Part shown: in pieces, positions 43,889-52,404 of the stretch
Numbering within the stretch: position 1 is the stretch's first letter
How the letters are laid out: the number at the start of each line of letters is the position of its first letter
Assembly (NCBI GenBank): GCA_965276785.1
Contig: OZ255629.1
Coordinates: 4,278,001-4,342,000, forward strand
Length of the DNA: 64,000 nt
From: LMUY01 sp965276785
GTDB taxonomy: Bacteria > Pseudomonadota > Alphaproteobacteria > Acetobacterales > Acetobacteraceae
Reading direction: 5' to 3'
Notes under the pieces: generated by a model
What the model was told of the DNA's origin: nothing
The model's input: only the letters and a program-made list of their open reading frames with translations
The model's database searches: none
Program-made: the position numbers and the translations under genes

Positions 43889-44634
43889 CCGGCTCGCTCA
43901 CCCTGATCGGCCTCGGCCCCGGCGACCCGGCGTTGCTGCCGCCGCTTGCCGCCGAAGCGCTTGCCGCCGCAACCGACCTGGTGGGGTATGGCCGCTACCT
44001 GGACCGCGTGCCGCCGAGCCCGGGGCAGGTGCGGCATGCGTCCGACAACCGGGAGGAGCTGGCCCGTGCCCGCCACGCGCTGGGACTTGCCGCGTCCGGC
44101 CGCCGGGTCGGCGTGGTGTCGGGCGGGGATGCCGGCGTGTTTGGCATGGCGGCGGCGGTGTTCGAGGCGGTGGCGGCGGACCCTGCGTTCGCCAGCCTCA
44201 CCATCGAGGTGATCCCCGGTATCTCCGCCCTCCTCGCCGCGGCCGCGCGGCTGGGGGCGCCGTTGGGGCACGATTTCTGCGCCATCTCGCTGTCGGACAA
44301 CCTCAAGCCCTGGCCGACCGTGCTGGCGCGGCTGCGCGCGGCGGCGAGCGCCGGGTTCGTGCTGGCGCTGTATAACCCGCAATCTCGGGCGCGGCCGTGG
44401 CAGCTTGCGGCCGCGCTGGACGCGCTCCGCACCGTGCTGCCCGCCAGCACGCCGGCCGCTTTCGCCACCGCGGTGACCCGGCCGGACGAACGGATTACCG
44501 TCACGACGCTGGCCGAAGCCGACCCGGCGCTGGCGGACATGCGCACGCTGGTGCTGATCGGCTCGCTTGCGACCCGGCTGGTGCCCCGGCCCGGCGGCCC
44601 GCCCTGGCTCTATACCCCGCGGAGCGCCACTTGA
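43885..44634 (+). CDS. cobJ: Precorrin-3B C17-methyltransferase CobJ
   Basis: 249-residue tetrapyrrole methylase that methylates C-17 and drives ring contraction of precorrin-3B. Marks are LIGLGPGDPALL at the N-terminus, VVSGGDAGVFGMA, EVIPGISALLAAAARLGAPLGH and ALYNPQSRAR, all typical of CobJ/CbiH. Start is the ATG overlapping the cobI stop as ATGA. Its last 25 bases overlap the tail of the convergent cobK gene, so rightward transcription must continue through antisense cobK to reach cobL. Confidence 0.95.
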   Translation: MTGSLTLIGLGPGDPALLPPLAAEALAAATDLVGYGRYLDRVPPSPGQVRHASDNREELARARHALGLAASGRRVGVVSGGDAGVFGMAAAVFEAVAADPAFASLTIEVIPGISALLAAAARLGAPLGHDFCAISLSDNLKPWPTVLARLRAAASAGFVLALYNPQSRARPWQLAAALDALRTVLPASTPAAFATAVTRPDERITVTTLAEADPALADMRTLVLIGSLATRLVPRPGGPPWLYTPRSAT

Positions 44635-45338
44635 GCCTGCAGCCAAGCGAGCGCACCGGCGGCATCCTCCACCAGCGGCGGTGGTGGCGGGGATGGGCGG
44701 GCCACCATCACCACCTCGATCCCAAGCGACCGGGCCGCAACCAGCTTGCCCGCCACCGCCGTCCCGCCGGAGTTCTTGGTCACCAGCGTGTCGGCCCCGA
44801 ACCCGGCCATCAGCGCCTGGTCGGCCTCAGCGGTGAACGGGCCGCGCGCCGCGATCACGATGGCACCCGTGGGAACCCGCGGCGGCGGGTCGACGCTGCG
44901 GATCAGGTAGTGGTGCGGCGGCCCGAACAGCGCCACGTCGGTCTGCCCCACGGTGAGGAACACCCGCCGTGCCGTGCGGCCGAGGGCGGCGGCCGCCGCT
45001 GGCATGTCGGCTACGAGCGTCCAGTCGTCGCCGGGCTCGGGCTGCCAGGCCGGCCGCAGCACGGCGACCCGGGGCAGGGCTGCGGTGGCAGCGCTGGCCT
45101 TGATGCGGCTGGCGAATGGGTGGGTGGCGTCGATCAGCGCCTCGATCCGCTCCGCTGCCAGGTAGTCGCGCAGCCCGGCGGCGCCGCCGAACCCGCCGAT
45201 GCGACATGGGACCGGCGGCAGGGCCGGCGACCGGGTGCGCCCGGCCAGGGACAGGATCGGCTGGAAGCGCCCGTCGCCGGCCAGTGTCCGGGCGATGGTG
45301 GTGGCCTCGGTGGTTCCGCCCAGGATCAGCACACGCAT
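44610..45338 (-). CDS. cobK: Precorrin-6A reductase CobK
   Basis: 242-residue NADPH-dependent reductase converting precorrin-6A to dihydro-precorrin-6. The Rossmann start VLILGGTTEA, the central IDATHPFASRI and the late LVTKNSGG are the three family marks. It is encoded on the minus strand inside the otherwise rightward operon, overlapping cobJ tail to tail and lying 14 bases head to head from cobL. It must have its own promoter, probably within the cobL 5' region, so riboswitch control would not reach it directly. Confidence 0.94.
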   Translation of the reverse strand: MRVLILGGTTEATTIARTLAGDGRFQPILSLAGRTRSPALPPVPCRIGGFGGAAGLRDYLAAERIEALIDATHPFASRIKASAATAALPRVAVLRPAWQPEPGDDWTLVADMPAAAAALGRTARRVFLTVGQTDVALFGPPHHYLIRSVDPPPRVPTGAIVIAARGPFTAEADQALMAGFGADTLVTKNSGGTAVAGKLVAARSLGIEVVMVARPSPPPPPLVEDAAGALAWLQAQVALRGV

Positions 45339-45352
45339 GCGGCGATGCTGCC

Positions 45353-46549
45353 ATGACGGCCCCCTGGCTGGCGATGGTCGGCATCAACGAGGACGGCTGG
45401 CTCTCGCCGCCCGCCCAGGCGCTGGTGCAGCGGGCAGAGCTGGTGGTAGGCGGTCGCCGCCACCTGGCGCTGGCGGAGCGCTGGCTCGGGGGGGAGCGGC
45501 TGGCTTGGCCCAGCCCGATCGAGGCGGCGTTCCCCGCCATTCTGGCCCGGCGGGGCCGGCCGGTGGCGGTGCTCGCTTCGGGCGACCCGTTCTGCTTCGG
45601 CATCGGCAGCACGCTGGCCGCCCAGGTGCCGATGGCGGAGATGCTGTGCCATCCCGCCCCCTCCGCCTTCGCGTTGGCGCGAGCGCGGTTGGGCTGGGCC
45701 GCGGCAGAGACCGTGGAGCTGTCGGTGTGCGGCCGCCCGGTCGAGGCGGTCACCGCGGCTCTGTTTGCGGGCGCGCGGCTGCTGGTGCTGTCCGCCGGGA
45801 GCGAGTCTCCCGGTTTGGTCGCTGCCTTGCTGACCCGGCACGGCTTTGGCCGCTCGGCGATGGTGGTGCTGGAAGCGATGGGCGGCCCGGCCGAACGGCT
45901 GCGCCATGCAACGGCCGTGGGCTTCGACCTCTCGGAGGTGGCGGCGCTCAATACGGTTGCTGTGACGGTCGCGGGTGACAGCGCGCGTCACCTCGCGACC
46001 GGGCTGCCAGATGCGGCGTTCGAGCATGACGGCCAGCTCACGCGACGAGAGATCCGCGCTGTCACGCTGTCCAGCCTGGCGCCGCGCCCGGGTGAGCTGC
46101 TGTGGGATGTGGGCGGCGGCGCCGGGTCGGTCGGCATCGAGTGGATGCTGCGCCATGCCTCGACCCGCGCGATTACCATTGAGTGCGATCTCGAGCGCGG
46201 CGCCCGGATCGGCCGCAACGCCGCTGCGATGGGGGTGCCAGGCCTGCGCGTGGTGGTGGGGGCGGCGCCGGCCGCGCTGGCGGGATTGCCGATGCCGGAT
46301 GCGGTTTTCCTAGGTGGCGGTGCGCATCGCGGCGGCATGATCGAGACCGCCTGGGCGGCGCTCTCCCCCGGCGGCCGCTTGGTCGCCAATGCTGTGACGG
46401 TGGAGACCGAGGCGGCGCTGCTTGCGGCCCAGGCGCGCTACGGCGGCACGCTGCTGCGCCTGTCGCTGGAGCGGCTGGACGCCGTGGGCCACCTGCATGC
46501 CTTCCGCCCGGCGATGACGGTGACGCACTTCGTGGCGGTGAAGCCGTGA
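45353..46549 (+). CDS. cobL: Precorrin-6Y C5,15-methyltransferase (decarboxylating) CobL
   Basis: 398-residue fusion of two domains that are separate proteins (CbiE and CbiT) in the anaerobic pathway. Residues 1-200 form a tetrapyrrole methylase (LAMVGINEDGWL, LASGDPFCFGIG); residues ~210-398 form a Rossmann methyltransferase with the SAM motif DVGGGAGSVGIEW. It methylates C-5 and C-15 and decarboxylates the C-12 acetate. Start is an ATG in the short gap from cobK. The stop overlaps the cobE start. Confidence 0.94.
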   Translation: MTAPWLAMVGINEDGWLSPPAQALVQRAELVVGGRRHLALAERWLGGERLAWPSPIEAAFPAILARRGRPVAVLASGDPFCFGIGSTLAAQVPMAEMLCHPAPSAFALARARLGWAAAETVELSVCGRPVEAVTAALFAGARLLVLSAGSESPGLVAALLTRHGFGRSAMVVLEAMGGPAERLRHATAVGFDLSEVAALNTVAVTVAGDSARHLATGLPDAAFEHDGQLTRREIRAVTLSSLAPRPGELLWDVGGGAGSVGIEWMLRHASTRAITIECDLERGARIGRNAAAMGVPGLRVVVGAAPAALAGLPMPDAVFLGGGAHRGGMIETAWAALSPGGRLVANAVTVETEAALLAAQARYGGTLLRLSLERLDAVGHLHAFRPAMTVTHFVAVKP

Positions 46550-46905
46550 AGGTGGCGGGGATCGGCTGCCGTCGTGGCTGCCCGGCGGCCGACATCCTGG
46601 CAGTGCTGCGCCTGCTGGGAGAAGTGGACGCGCTGGCCGCGCCGGAGTGGAAGCGCGATGAGCCGGGGCTGCTGGAAGCGGCGCAGATGCTTGGCTTGCA
46701 CTTGCGGTTTGTGAGCCGGTCGCGGCTGGAGGCGGTGCAGGCGCAGTGCCCGACACGCTCGGCGACTGTCTCGGCGGCAGTGGGCATCGCGTCCGTCGCG
46801 GAGGCCACCGCCCTGGCTGCAGGCGGCCGGCTGGTGCGGCCCCGGGTGGTGCTCGGGGCGGCGACGGGGGCGCTGGCCGAGACGCTGGCGGAGACTGGGC
46901 CATGA
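46546..46905 (+). CDS. cobE: Cobalamin biosynthesis protein CobE (CbiG C-terminal-like)
   Basis: 119-residue protein matching CobE, the stand-alone equivalent of the C-terminal domain of CbiG. It opens KVAGIGCRRGCP and contains ARRL-like and EATAL segments expected for the family (here VGIASVAEATAL and GAATGALAETLA). CobE is needed in vivo for the aerobic pathway, but its precise role is unclear. It starts with GTG overlapping the cobL stop and overlaps cobM as ATGA. Confidence 0.88.
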   Translation: MKVAGIGCRRGCPAADILAVLRLLGEVDALAAPEWKRDEPGLLEAAQMLGLHLRFVSRSRLEAVQAQCPTRSATVSAAVGIASVAEATALAAGGRLVRPRVVLGAATGALAETLAETGP

Positions 46906-47642
46906 CCGTGCATTTCATCGGGGCCGGACCCGGCGCGGCCGACCTGATCACCTTGCGTGGCGCCCGCTTGCTCGCCGCCTGCCCGGTGTGCCTCTACGCC
47001 GGGTCGCTGGTGCCGTCGGACCTGCTCGCCCATTGCGCCCCCACCGCCCGGCTGGTGGACACGGCGCCGCTCGACCTCGACGCCATCGAGGCCGAGTTCC
47101 TCACCGCCACCGCCGCCGGGCAGGACGTAGCCCGGCTGCACTCCGGCGACCTCTCGCTCTACAGCGCGGTGGCCGAGCAACTGCGCCGCTGCGAGCGCCA
47201 CGGCATCCCGACCACGCTCACCCCCGGCGTGCCCGCCTTCGCCGCTGCCGCCGCCGCGCTCGGGCGCGAGCTGACGGTGCCCGGCGTGGCACAGACCGTG
47301 GTGCTCACGCGGCTGCCGGGCCGCGCCTCCGCCATGCCTCCGGGGGAGCGACTGGCTGCCTATGCCGCCACTGGGGCCACGCTCGCCATCCATCTTGCCG
47401 CTGCGTTGATCGAGCAGGCGGTCGCGACTCTGCTGCCCTGCTACGGCGCCGACTGCCCGTGCGCCCTGGTGGTGCGGGCGACGTGGCCGGACCAACGCCT
47501 GCTTCGTGCCACGCTGGGGACGCTGGACGCGGCCGGAGTGGATCGGACGGCCCTGCTGCTGGTGGGCCGAGCGCTCGAGCCGGGCGCGTTCGCCGACAGC
47601 GCGCTGTACAGCCCCGATTACCGGCGGCGCTACCGCTCGTGA
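46902..47642 (+). CDS. cobM: Precorrin-4 C11-methyltransferase CobM
   Basis: 246-residue tetrapyrrole methylase acting at C-11. Marks are VHFIGAGPGAADLITLRGARLL, LYAGSLVP, RLHSGDLSLYSAVAEQL and LTPGVPAFAAAAAALGRELT, all standard for CobM/CbiF. Starts at an ATG overlapping cobE. Its last 13 bases overlap the tail of the convergent cbiD gene, the second place in the operon where an opposite-strand gene interrupts the rightward series. Confidence 0.95.
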   Translation: MTVHFIGAGPGAADLITLRGARLLAACPVCLYAGSLVPSDLLAHCAPTARLVDTAPLDLDAIEAEFLTATAAGQDVARLHSGDLSLYSAVAEQLRRCERHGIPTTLTPGVPAFAAAAAALGRELTVPGVAQTVVLTRLPGRASAMPPGERLAAYAATGATLAIHLAAALIEQAVATLLPCYGADCPCALVVRATWPDQRLLRATLGTLDAAGVDRTALLLVGRALEPGAFADSALYSPDYRRRYRS

Positions 47643-48655
47643 CGCGCCAGCACCGCCCCATCCCGACCGATCACCGCCAGTTCGAGCCGCACAGGGGAAT
47701 CGTCCAGCGCTGCCCTTGCGGTCTGCCAGGCGCCGGCCGCGACCTTCGCCGCCAAATGCGGGGCGAGTGCGAAGGCTTCCGCCACCGTGGCCGAGTCCGC
47801 CACCTGCGGCACCCCGGCCAGCCGCGCCAGCGCCGCCATGTCCACCGAGCCGCGCTTGCTGTGCAGGTCGAGCCGGCCTTGTGCCAGCTTGCTCAGCTTC
47901 GCTACGCCGCCCGCGATGGTCAGCCGCGGCACGGGGTGGCGCCGGACGTAGCGCAGCAGCCCGCCGGCGAAGTCGCCCATCTCGATCAGCGCCATCTCCG
48001 GCAGGCCATGCAGCGCCGCCACGGCCAGTTCGCTGGTGCGCCCGGTGGACCCGGCGATGTGCGGCAAGCCGGCCGCCCGCGCCACGTCCACCCCGCGATG
48101 GATGGTGTCGATCCAGGCGGCGCAGGAGAACGGCACCACGATGCCGGTGGTGCCCAGGATGGACAGGCCGCCCATGATGCCGAGCCGACCGTTCAGCGTG
48201 CGTTCGGCCAGGCGTGCGCCATCGTCGACGCTGACCTCGACCTCCACCGCGGGGGGCGCGACTTCGTCCAGCGCGTCGCGGATCATCTGCCGCGGCACCG
48301 GGTTGATGGCGGGCTCGCCCGGCGGGAGCGGCAGGCCGGCGCGGGTGACGGTGCCGACGCCGGGGCCGGCCCGGAAGCGCACGCCGGGTTCGCCCGGGCG
48401 CACGGTGACGCGGATCAGGGCGCCATGGGTGACGTCCGGGTCGTCGCCGGCGTCCTTCACCACGGCCGCCTGCGCGGCGCCGGGCAGCAGCCGGGTCTCG
48501 GCAAGGGCGAAGCTGGTGCGGCCGCCGCGGGGCAGCGGGATGCTGACCGGGTCGGGGAAGGCGCCGCTGTGCAGGGCGGTGAAGGCGGCCTTGGCGGCGG
48601 CGGCGGCGCAGGCCCCGGTGGTCCAGCCGCGCCGCAGGTGGGTGCCGTCTGTCAT
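47630..48655 (-). CDS. cbiD: Cobalt-precorrin-5B C1-methyltransferase CbiD
   Basis: 341-residue protein of the CbiD family, which methylates C-1 in the anaerobic (early cobalt) pathway. The opening RGWTTGACAAAAAKAA, the middle GLSILGTTGIVVPFSC and the later SKRGSVDM are diagnostic. In the classical aerobic pathway the C-1 methylation is done by CobF, which is not seen in this window; CbiD is therefore the likely replacement and would act on a metal-free intermediate. It lies on the minus strand between cobM (13-base tail overlap) and cobB (14 bases head to head). Confidence 0.94.
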   Translation of the reverse strand: MTDGTHLRRGWTTGACAAAAAKAAFTALHSGAFPDPVSIPLPRGGRTSFALAETRLLPGAAQAAVVKDAGDDPDVTHGALIRVTVRPGEPGVRFRAGPGVGTVTRAGLPLPPGEPAINPVPRQMIRDALDEVAPPAVEVEVSVDDGARLAERTLNGRLGIMGGLSILGTTGIVVPFSCAAWIDTIHRGVDVARAAGLPHIAGSTGRTSELAVAALHGLPEMALIEMGDFAGGLLRYVRRHPVPRLTIAGGVAKLSKLAQGRLDLHSKRGSVDMAALARLAGVPQVADSATVAEAFALAPHLAAKVAAGAWQTARAALDDSPVRLELAVIGRDGAVLARHER

Positions 48656-48669
48656 CGGGCCAGGATAGC

Positions 48670-49977
48670 ATGAACCCGCCGGTTTGGCTGGTGGCGGCGC
48701 CTCGCTCGGGCGCGGGGAAAACCACCATCACCTTGGGCCTCGCGGCCGCGCTGCGCCGCCGCGGGCTGGCGGTGCGCACGGCCAAGGCGGGGCCGGACTA
48801 CATCGACCCGGGCTTCCTCGCCGCGGCGTCCGGCGCGCCCAGCGTGAACCTGGATAGCTGGGCGATGCCGCCCGCCTTGCTGGACGATCTGTTCGCCCGG
48901 ACCTGTGAGGGGGCCGATATCGTGCTGATCGAGAGCGCGATGGGCCTGTTCGACGGCGTGGCCGGGCCGCCCGGCCGCACCGGCAGCGCCGCCGACCTCG
49001 CCCGGCGGTGGGGCCTGCCGGTGCTGCTGGTGCTGGACGTGTCCGGCCAGGCGCAGACCGCCGCTGCGGTGGCGCATGGAATGGCGACATTCGACCCGGC
49101 GGTACGCGTGGGCGGTGTGGTGCTGAACCGGGTGGGCAGCGAGAAGCACCGCCGGGCCGCGGAGGCGCTGATGCGGCAGCCCGTGTTGGGAGCGGTCTCG
49201 CGCGATGCCTCGCTGGCGCTGCCCGAACGGCATCTGGGGCTGGTGCAGGCGGGGGAGCATGCCGGGTTGGACGCGCAACTCGCCCGCTTGGCGGATCAGA
49301 TCGAACGCAGCGTTGACCTGGACGCTTTTTCACCGTCATGGCCGGACTTGATCCGGCCATCCACGGCGTCCGAGCGCCACTGCCCCGGGGCGGCGGCGCT
49401 TAAACCCCCCGGCCAGTGCATCGCCCTGGCGCAGGACGCGGCGTTCACCTTCCTCTACCCGCATTTGCTCACGGCCTGGCGGGACGCGGGCGCCGAGATC
49501 CTGCCGTTCTCTCCCCTTGCCAACGAAGCGCCGGCGGAGGCCGCCGACTGCTGCTGGCTCCCCGGCGGCTACCCGGAACTCCACGCCCCGGCTCTCGCCG
49601 CCGCCGGGCGCTTCCTCACCGGGCTGCGCCAGTTCGCCGCCACCCGCCCGGTGCATGGCGAGTGCGGTGGCTACATGGTGCTCGGCCGCACCCTCACCGC
49701 GGCGGATGGCACCACCCACGCCATGGCCGGCCTGCTGGACCACGCCACCAGCTTCGCCCGCCGCGCGCTGCATCTCGGCTACCGCCGCGCCACCCTCTCC
49801 GATGGCGCCGTGCTGCGCGGGCACGAGTTCCACTATGCCACCATCACCGAAGCCGGCACCGACGCGCCCTATGCCGACGTAACCGACGCCGCCGGCGTGC
49901 CGCTCGGCCCGGCGGGAGGCCGGCGCGGGCAGGTCAGCGGCTCGTTCTTCCACGCCATCGCCGGCGAGGCCGAGTGA
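48670..49977 (+). CDS. cobB: Cobyrinate/hydrogenobyrinate a,c-diamide synthase CobB
   Basis: 435-residue glutamine-dependent amidase of the a and c side chains. The ATP-binding domain has APRSGAGKT at residues 10-18 and KAGPDYIDPGFL; the amidotransferase domain has WLPGGYPELHA and the nucleophile Cys332 in HGECGGYMVLG. Residues ~221-249 (beginning PSWPDLIRPSTA) are not CobB sequence and come from a half copy of palindromic repeat A placed in the linker between the two domains. The frame stays open, and the linker position explains why the insert can be tolerated. The stop overlaps the cobT start. Confidence 0.94.
   Translation: MNPPVWLVAAPRSGAGKTTITLGLAAALRRRGLAVRTAKAGPDYIDPGFLAAASGAPSVNLDSWAMPPALLDDLFARTCEGADIVLIESAMGLFDGVAGPPGRTGSAADLARRWGLPVLLVLDVSGQAQTAAAVAHGMATFDPAVRVGGVVLNRVGSEKHRRAAEALMRQPVLGAVSRDASLALPERHLGLVQAGEHAGLDAQLARLADQIERSVDLDAFSPSWPDLIRPSTASERHCPGAAALKPPGQCIALAQDAAFTFLYPHLLTAWRDAGAEILPFSPLANEAPAEAADCCWLPGGYPELHAPALAAAGRFLTGLRQFAATRPVHGECGGYMVLGRTLTAADGTTHAMAGLLDHATSFARRALHLGYRRATLSDGAVLRGHEFHYATITEAGTDAPYADVTDAAGVPLGPAGGRRGQVSGSFFHAIAGEAE
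49334..49400. repeat. Palindromic repeat family A, copy 4 (half element), inside cobB
   Basis: The 32-base arm at 49334-49365 is identical to the left arm of the cobN copy and is followed by the shared GGCGTCC. Only one arm is present. It is translated in the same frame as in cobN (PDLIRPSTAS). The 3' limit is approximate because the spacer sequence diverges after about 20 bases. Confidence 0.85.
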
Positions 49978-50966
49978 CCCCGAGCGACCTGCGCACCCTG
50001 CTCGCCGCCCTGCCGCCCGGCGACGACGCTGCCGCCGTGGCCGTGATGGCGCGACAGCAGGAGCTGACCAAGCCGCCAGGCAGCCTGGGCCGGTTGGAGG
50101 AGCTGGTGGCTTGGCTGGCCCGCTGGCAGGGCCGCGCGCTCCCCCGCCTCGACCGGGTGGGCGTGCTGGTGTTCGCGGGCAACCATGGCGTGACGGCGCA
50201 GGGCGTCTCCCCCTATCCGGCGGCGGTGACCGCGCAGATGGTGGCCAACTTCGCCGCGGGGGGTGCGGCGATCAACCAGCTTGCCGCCGTGGCGGGCATC
50301 AGCCTGCAAGTGGTGCCGTTCGCGCTGGGAACGCCGACGGCCGACATCACCCAGGCCCCTGCGCTGAGCGAGCCCGAGTTTACGGCCGCTCTGCGGGCTG
50401 GGGCGGAGGCGGTGGCGCCGGGCACCGACCTGCTGTGCTTGGGCGAGATGGGCATCGGCAACACCACGGCGGCGGCGGCGCTCTGCACCGCGCTGTTCGG
50501 CGGCTCGGGTTGGGCCGGCAGGGGGACGGGGGTGGACGACGCCGGGCTCGCCCGCAAGCAGGCGGTGGTGGACCGAGCGGCCGCGCGCCATGCCGGGGCG
50601 GACCCGCTGGAGCTCGCACGTTGCTTGGGCGGGTGGGAGCTGGCGGCGATCCTGGGCGCTGTGGCCGCGGCGCGACGGCTGGGCGTGCCGGTGCTGCTGG
50701 ACGGGTTCGTTTGCACTGCCGCGGCCGCGCCGCTGGCCCGGCTGATGCCAGGCTCGCTGGACCACTGCCAGGCCGCCCATGTCTCGGCCGAAGCCGGGCA
50801 TCGGCGATTGCTCGCGGCATTGGGGATGGCCCCATTGTTGGACCTCGGGATGCGGCTGGGCGAGGGCTCCGGCGCGGCGCTGGCGGTGCCGCTGCTGCGG
50901 GCGGCGTTGGCGTGCCATGCGGGCATGGCAACCTTTGCCGAGGCCGCCGTGGCCACCGCCCGGTGA
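49974..50966 (+). CDS. cobT: Nicotinate-nucleotide--dimethylbenzimidazole phosphoribosyltransferase CobT
   Basis: 330-residue enzyme that makes alpha-ribazole phosphate for the lower ligand (called CobU in Pseudomonas denitrificans). Marks are KPPGSLGRLEELVAWLA at the N-terminus, FAGNHGVTAQGVSPYP, LCLGEMGIGNTTAAAAL, and MRLGEGSGAALA near the end, which holds the catalytic glutamate. Start is GTG overlapping the cobB stop; the stop overlaps cobS in the same way. Together with cobU and cobS it completes nucleotide-loop assembly. Confidence 0.95.
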   Translation: MTPSDLRTLLAALPPGDDAAAVAVMARQQELTKPPGSLGRLEELVAWLARWQGRALPRLDRVGVLVFAGNHGVTAQGVSPYPAAVTAQMVANFAAGGAAINQLAAVAGISLQVVPFALGTPTADITQAPALSEPEFTAALRAGAEAVAPGTDLLCLGEMGIGNTTAAAALCTALFGGSGWAGRGTGVDDAGLARKQAVVDRAAARHAGADPLELARCLGGWELAAILGAVAAARRLGVPVLLDGFVCTAAAAPLARLMPGSLDHCQAAHVSAEAGHRRLLAALGMAPLLDLGMRLGEGSGAALAVPLLRAALACHAGMATFAEAAVATAR

Positions 50967-51676
50967 TCCGCCGCTGGCATGAGTTCCTGGCCGCCCTCAT
51001 GCTGCTGACCCGGCTGCCGGTGGGCCGCCTGCTCCCCACGTGTCCGGCAGCGGCCGAGTGCGTCTGGGCCTATCCGCTGGTGGGCTTGGTGGTCGGCGGG
51101 GTTGGTGCTGCGGTGTTGGAGCTGGCGCGCGCCGCCGGGCTGTCCCCCGCGCTGGCCGCGGTGCTGGCGCTGGCGGCCACGGCCTTGACCACGGGGGCGC
51201 TGCACGAGGATGGGCTGGCGGACACTGCGGACGGCTTCGGCGGCGGCCGGACGCGGGAGGCCAAGCTGGCGATTATGCGGGATAGCCGGATTGGCAGCTA
51301 TGGGGCGCTGGCGCTGGGGGTGACGTTTGCGCTGCGTGCGATGCCCCTTGCAATGACGTGCCGGCCAGCATTGGCGCTGATTATGGCCTCGGTGCTCGGC
51401 CGGGCCGGAATGCTGGTGCCGCTGCTGCTGCTCTCCCCGGCGCGGCACGATGGTCTTGCTGCAGCCTTGGCGCAGCGGCGGAGCGGCGCGCTCCTGATCG
51501 GCGTGCTGCTTGCGCTGCCATCCGCAATGGTGCAGCCGATATCCACCTGTGCCGTGTCCATGGTCGCGGTGGTCTTCACGGCCGTAGCGAACCGGCAGGT
51601 CCGCGGCTACACGGGGGATGTTCTAGGCGCTGCCGAACAAATCTCGGAATGTGCCGCCTTTGCGTTCTCACATTAG
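50963..51676 (+). CDS. cobS: Adenosylcobinamide-GDP ribazoletransferase CobS (cobalamin synthase)
   Basis: 237-residue integral membrane protein that joins adenosylcobinamide-GDP and alpha-ribazole (phosphate), the last step (CobV in Pseudomonas denitrificans). It has several hydrophobic helices, the acidic motif HEDGLADTADGFGGG, the segment IMRDSRIGSYG and LGRAGML, all typical. Starts with GTG. It is the last gene of the riboswitch-headed operon; 25 bases after its stop comes the stop of a convergent lipoprotein gene. cobD (cbiB) and cobC, needed for the aminopropanol arm, are not in the window. Confidence 0.94.
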   Translation: MIRRWHEFLAALMLLTRLPVGRLLPTCPAAAECVWAYPLVGLVVGGVGAAVLELARAAGLSPALAAVLALAATALTTGALHEDGLADTADGFGGGRTREAKLAIMRDSRIGSYGALALGVTFALRAMPLAMTCRPALALIMASVLGRAGMLVPLLLLSPARHDGLAAALAQRRSGALLIGVLLALPSAMVQPISTCAVSMVAVVFTAVANRQVRGYTGDVLGAAEQISECAAFAFSH

Positions 51677-51701
51677 GGAGACGCGAGCCTCCCTACGCTG
51701 C

Positions 51702-52322
51702 CTAGTTGTTGACAGCTTGAAAGCGATGGCTCGTCATACTGCCATCGGCTGCGAAGTCGACGATGAGATGCTTTGCATAGATCGCTTGTGACACGCGTAT
51801 GCCGTTCCGCTGACCATGAACCAAAGTGTACCAGGCTAACCTCTTCGTTTCCCAGCCCGGCAGGATCGTGGTGATCGATTGTGGTGGCCCAAGTGCTGTA
51901 ACGAAATCGGTGAGCATGGCATTCGGTTTATGGACCAGCCTTTCTACCAAATCGGCGGAGAAATCGTGCTGATCGGAAGGAAAGTCGCTGATGAACGCCA
52001 GGGAGCGAAGGACACCGTCCTGAAACTCAAATACGGCTTCCTTGGAGTCGCGGGCGAGCGCATCAACAAAATCGCTTCGGGCGGAATACTGGTAGGCAAG
52101 GCGGATTTGCACTACGGGCAAGCCGCGGCCCTGTAGCCTCATGTCCGACCGTGAGGTTGGGGGACCATAGAGCGCCAGCACCTCAGACGGCGAGGTCTGG
52201 CTGATGTGTATCGCGGGAGATGTATCCGGGCGTGCAAAGTCCCGCCCGGCCGAGCATCCGGCGAGGCTGACGCTCATAATGAGCGCTGACAACCAGCGGC
52301 GCGCCGCGCGCGGAATGTCCAT
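51702..52322 (-). CDS. Putative lipoprotein, GRDF-type family, paralogue 1
   Basis: 206-residue predicted lipoprotein. The ATG at 52322 gives a basic start, a hydrophobic core and a lipobox SLAGC, so the mature protein begins at the cysteine. Soon after comes GRDFARPD, then SPSEVLALYGPP and later FVTALGPP. Two other genes in the window share this layout (53615 and 54199). The repeated pattern of a short helix followed by a YG-P or GPP turn recalls SmpA/OmlA (BamE-like) lipoproteins, but this is a weak resemblance and no function can be assigned. It is divergent from the interrupted paralogue, with 82 bases between the starts. Confidence 0.75.
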   Translation of the reverse strand: MDIPRAARRWLSALIMSVSLAGCSAGRDFARPDTSPAIHISQTSPSEVLALYGPPTSRSDMRLQGRGLPVVQIRLAYQYSARSDFVDALARDSKEAVFEFQDGVLRSLAFISDFPSDQHDFSADLVERLVHKPNAMLTDFVTALGPPQSITTILPGWETKRLAWYTLVHGQRNGIRVSQAIYAKHLIVDFAADGSMTSHRFQAVNN

Positions 52323-52404
52323 GCCTCGATCCAACTTCCATTTGCGGGCCAATTTTGGCGAGGGCTTGCTCACGTGGTTGCACTCGATTATGGCACAAGC
52401 CATT

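Noticed and set aside
46173..48785. An 870-codon minus-strand frame spanning cobL to cbiD
   Set aside because: It crosses several recognisable genes in the wrong frame and shows only low-complexity Arg/Ala/Gly sequence.
29496..49400. The four family A repeats considered as a CRISPR or a satellite array
   Set aside because: They are kilobases apart, are palindromic, and lie inside genes; there is no regular repeat-spacer spacing and no cas gene.
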